Positions 6,215 to 8,053 of a stretch of DNA of 8,053 nucleotides are shown here, in pieces. Under the pieces are notes generated by a model that was not told where the DNA came from, did not search any database, and worked only from the letters and a program-made list of their open reading frames with translations. A program made the translations under genes and the position numbers. Location: NCBI GenBank assembly GCA_025455445.1, contig JALOMN010000120.1:1-8053 (forward strand), written 5' to 3'. Source of the DNA: Cyclobacteriaceae bacterium (GTDB taxonomy: Bacteria > Bacteroidota > Bacteroidia > Cytophagales > Cyclobacteriaceae). Position 1 is the stretch's first letter. Every line of letters begins with the position of its first letter.

Positions 6215-6688
6215 ATGAATAGTTCCGTTTACGAAGCCTTTGGAAATAAAATCAGAATAAGAGTGTGCGGCATTTGTCATACCCAGGACAGTATCTTATT
6301 AATTAATCATAGCGGCCTGAATGCAGGTGATTTTTGGGCCCCTCCCGGAGGCGGAATTGAGTTTGGCGAAACAATGGACACGTGCCTTAAGCGCGAATTT
6401 ATTGAAGAAACCGGGCTAAAAATTTCTAATGTTGAATATGCCTTTAGTTGTGAATATGTTCACCCTCCTCTTCACGCCATTGAGATGTTCTTTCAAGTAA
6501 CTGCTGAAGATGGCTCAATAATTATCGGAAATGACCCGGAAATGCTTGATAATCAGATAATAAAAGATGTTAGATTTGTGCCATGGGAAGAACTGCATGG
6601 AATTAGCAAAAATGCCAGGCACGGAATTTTCAATTTTCTGGAATATCCTTCCAAAATAGTGGGTTTAAAGGGCCATTTTAAGTTATAA
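6215..6688 (+). CDS. Nudix hydrolase
   Basis: This is a 157-residue single-domain Nudix protein. The Nudix box (G-x5-E-x7-R-E-U-x-E-E-x-G-U) is complete: G46, E52, R60, E61, F62, E64, E65, G67 and L68, so the metal-binding glutamates are present. It is preceded by the usual W-A-P-P-G-G-G turn at 41-47. Family members hydrolyse nucleoside diphosphates linked to another group; the specific substrate cannot be predicted here. It should be cytoplasmic. The ATG at 6215 gives a normal length, and no better start is visible. A gap of 56 bp separates it from the next gene on the same strand. Confidence 0.9.
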   Translation: MNSSVYEAFGNKIRIRVCGICHTQDSILLINHSGLNAGDFWAPPGGGIEFGETMDTCLKREFIEETGLKISNVEYAFSCEYVHPPLHAIEMFFQVTAEDGSIIIGNDPEMLDNQIIKDVRFVPWEELHGISKNARHGIFNFLEYPSKIVGLKGHFKL

Positions 6689-6692
6689 TTGG

Positions 6693-6725
6693 TTGCTTAA
6701 AAACGCTATAAAATATTTATAATTG
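6693..6725 (+). promoter_or_regulatory. Possible promoter for the 269-residue gene
   Basis: A TTG at 6693-6695 and TATAATTG at 6718-6725 (one base off the Bacteroidota -7 consensus TAnnTTTG) are 22 bp apart, within the range accepted for this sigma factor. Transcription would start near 6731-6733, leaving a leader of about 12 nt before the ATG at 6745. The match is imperfect and the region is AT-rich, so this is only a candidate. Confidence 0.28.
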
Positions 6726-6744
6726 CAGGCTAAACCTGAAACCA

Positions 6745-7554
6745 ATGAACTTGACTAAAATTCTTACTGGAGTATTTTTAATTGCCAGTCTCTATCTTGC
6801 TTTTAGACTTTACAGAAGTGTTGAAGGCACAATCGAAGAACGTGAATTAATTTCCGTAACTGAAGCAGCTGTAATTGAAAAATTAAAGCTCATTCGCGAG
6901 GCAGAAATCGTTTTTTTAAGTGTCCACGGTCGATACACAGCCAATTGGGATTCTCTTGCTGATTTCATTGAAAATGGTCAGGTTCCCATTTTACAAAGAA
7001 GGGAAATTATAACCCAGAAATCTTATGGTGAAGAAGACGTTCAGGTATTCATTGATACGCTGGGATTCATTCCTGCCAAAGAAAGAATTATTTATAAAAA
7101 GTATAATGTGAATGCACCTGACAATGGTGTTTTCATGGGCTTCAAAGTAAAAGAGGGAGATTTGGTAATTAAGAACCAGCGTGCTTACACGATTAAAGTA
7201 GGCGATAAAACAAATGAACCTCCGCTTCAAGACAGAGGAATTGTAACCAAAATAGAACCAATCGCAGTAGGAAGTGAAGTAGTTAAAGGACAGGCACTGA
7301 TGGTATTAACCGAAGAGATCTTCGATAAAGACACTGATTTTAGCAAAATTGGTGAAGTACCAGGACGTCCCGGATTAAAATTCAATATTTTCGCTGGTAA
7401 AGTTGATCGCTCAGGCTTAAAAGTACAGGTGATTGAAGTGAAAGATCCCAAACCGATTAACCCGAACAGAAGCGAATCTAACGATGCGAAAACCAGAAAA
7501 CCGCTTCACTTTGGCTCTCGTATAGATATTTCAACTGCTGGAAACTGGGAATAA
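6745..7554 (+). CDS. Membrane-anchored protein of unknown function (conserved Bacteroidota type)
   Basis: The protein has 269 residues. An N-terminal membrane helix at about 5-23 is followed by an R-L-Y-R basic stop, so the rest is probably periplasmic. Residues 30-75 form a long helix that leads into I-R-E-A-E-x-x-F-L-S-V-H-G-R-Y-T and W-D-S-L-x-x-F-I. This is reminiscent of pilin-like proteins and of hypothetical Bacteroidota proteins with an I-R-x-A-Q-x-A-Y motif. The middle part (about 95-190) is mixed beta and polar. The tail after about 235 is low-complexity, rich in Pro, Asn, Lys and Ser. No type IV pilin leader-peptidase motif (G-F-x-x-x-E) is present at the N terminus. The function is not recognised. 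It lies between a Nudix gene and a DUF3822 gene on the same strand, and its stop is 9 nt before the DUF3822 start. Confidence 0.8.
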   Translation: MNLTKILTGVFLIASLYLAFRLYRSVEGTIEERELISVTEAAVIEKLKLIREAEIVFLSVHGRYTANWDSLADFIENGQVPILQRREIITQKSYGEEDVQVFIDTLGFIPAKERIIYKKYNVNAPDNGVFMGFKVKEGDLVIKNQRAYTIKVGDKTNEPPLQDRGIVTKIEPIAVGSEVVKGQALMVLTEEIFDKDTDFSKIGEVPGRPGLKFNIFAGKVDRSGLKVQVIEVKDPKPINPNRSESNDAKTRKPLHFGSRIDISTAGNWE

Positions 7555-7563
7555 TAAAAACAC

Positions 7564-8053
7564 TTGCAATCAACAACCGTTGGATACAAACTAATTAAAA
7601 AGATCAGGGATGATCGTTTTGATGAAGACAATATTCATCAATATGATTTGTTGATTCAATTTGGAGTAAGAGACTTACAGCTAGGTATTGTTGATAGCAC
7701 TGATAACAGATTTCTCTTCTTTGAGGATTATGTATTAGGTGACCTTAGTTCACATGAGGAACTACTCGAATTATTTAAAGTATTATTTGAGTCGCATCCG
7801 TTGTTGCAGGCAGGCTTCTGGAAATCAGTCAAAGTTTCTTTAAAAAACAGCAAGTACGTGCAAGTGCCTGCAGCACTTTTTATTGAATCCGCTGCTGCCG
7901 ATTATTTAAAATTCAATGCACAGGTTGAACCTGATAAGGAAGATATTCTTTATTGTCGTAATTCTGGTATAGACGCAATCACCGTTTTTGCAATCCAGAA
8001 AGATTTACATGCGTGGCTCAATTCTTTGTATACAAATACAGCCGTACAATTAG
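7564..8053 (+). CDS. DUF3822 family protein, N-terminal 163 residues (partial, cut by right edge)
   Basis: An uninterrupted frame of 163 codons runs to the window end. It starts at the TTG at 7564-7566 (MQSTTVGYKLIKKIRDDRFD); an in-frame TAA at 7555-7557 excludes earlier starts and no nearby ATG is in frame. The pattern fits DUF3822: a Y-K-L opening, F-L-F-F-E-D-Y near 60-66, a L-L-Q-A-G-F-W segment near 80-86, V-P-A-A-L-F near 101-106, then Y-L-K-F-N and a V-F-A-I strand. The fold resembles an actin/ASKHA-type duplicated domain, but the role is unknown. The family is confined mainly to Bacteroidota and is often encoded beside rsmD (16S rRNA methyltransferase), which may lie just beyond the window. 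The start is only 9 nt after the preceding stop, suggesting an operon. Confidence 0.8.
   Translation, partial: MQSTTVGYKLIKKIRDDRFDEDNIHQYDLLIQFGVRDLQLGIVDSTDNRFLFFEDYVLGDLSSHEELLELFKVLFESHPLLQAGFWKSVKVSLKNSKYVQVPAALFIESAAADYLKFNAQVEPDKEDILYCRNSGIDAITVFAIQKDLHAWLNSLYTNTAVQL

Noticed and set aside
1..8053. Defence system, CRISPR array, transposon, phage or tRNA
   Set aside because: Both strands were scanned by eye and no transposase, integrase, nuclease-defence pair, regularly spaced repeat or cloverleaf was recognised.

Overview
The window is AT-rich chromosomal DNA that most likely comes from a member of the Bacteroidota, probably of the Cytophagales type. The evidence is the set of families with strong Bacteroidota bias (DUF4296 lipoprotein, DUF3822, DUF1573, and the DUF58/BatA aerotolerance-type cluster), the near absence of Shine-Dalgarno sequences, and a match to the Bacteroidota -7 promoter element TAnnTTTG at 909-916. 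The species cannot be named from the sequence alone. No rRNA, tRNA, insertion sequence, CRISPR array or phage gene was seen.

Layout. 1-872 (minus strand) holds the 5' end of mutS2, which runs off the left edge, preceded by a DUF4296 lipoprotein gene whose stop codon overlaps the mutS2 start. Divergent from this pair, 938-3753 (plus strand) is a tightly coupled three-gene unit: a DUF58 protein, a signal-peptide/one-TM BatD- or DUF4381-like protein, and a BatA-type von Willebrand A protein. Both junctions overlap by 8 nt. This is a cut-down Bat locus: no moxR lies upstream, and no batB, batC or batD lies downstream. Instead, a convergent LysE/RhtB-family exporter gene (3770-4402, minus) ends 16 bp away. 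A 303-bp AT-rich intergenic region follows, with one doubtful 41-codon ORF and a short palindrome.

4706-5780 (plus) carries the PLP-binding YggS homologue and a DUF423 membrane protein, 7 bp apart. Convergent to them is a DUF1573 gene that is broken. The reading frame stops at 5861, but the family's conserved C-terminal segment is still legible one frame over, down to a stop at 5773-5775. About a dozen codons between the two halves are missing. From 6215 to the right edge (plus) lie a Nudix hydrolase, an unrecognised 269-residue membrane-anchored protein, and a DUF3822 gene that starts with TTG and is cut by the window end.

How the genes fit together. Most are conserved housekeeping or core genes of this phylum. 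DUF58, the one-TM protein and BatA probably form an inner-membrane VWA complex. YggS acts in vitamin B6 homeostasis. MutS2 acts in DNA or ribosome quality control. No defence, secretion or other accessory system was found. The most notable observations are the decayed DUF1573 gene and the shortened Bat cluster.
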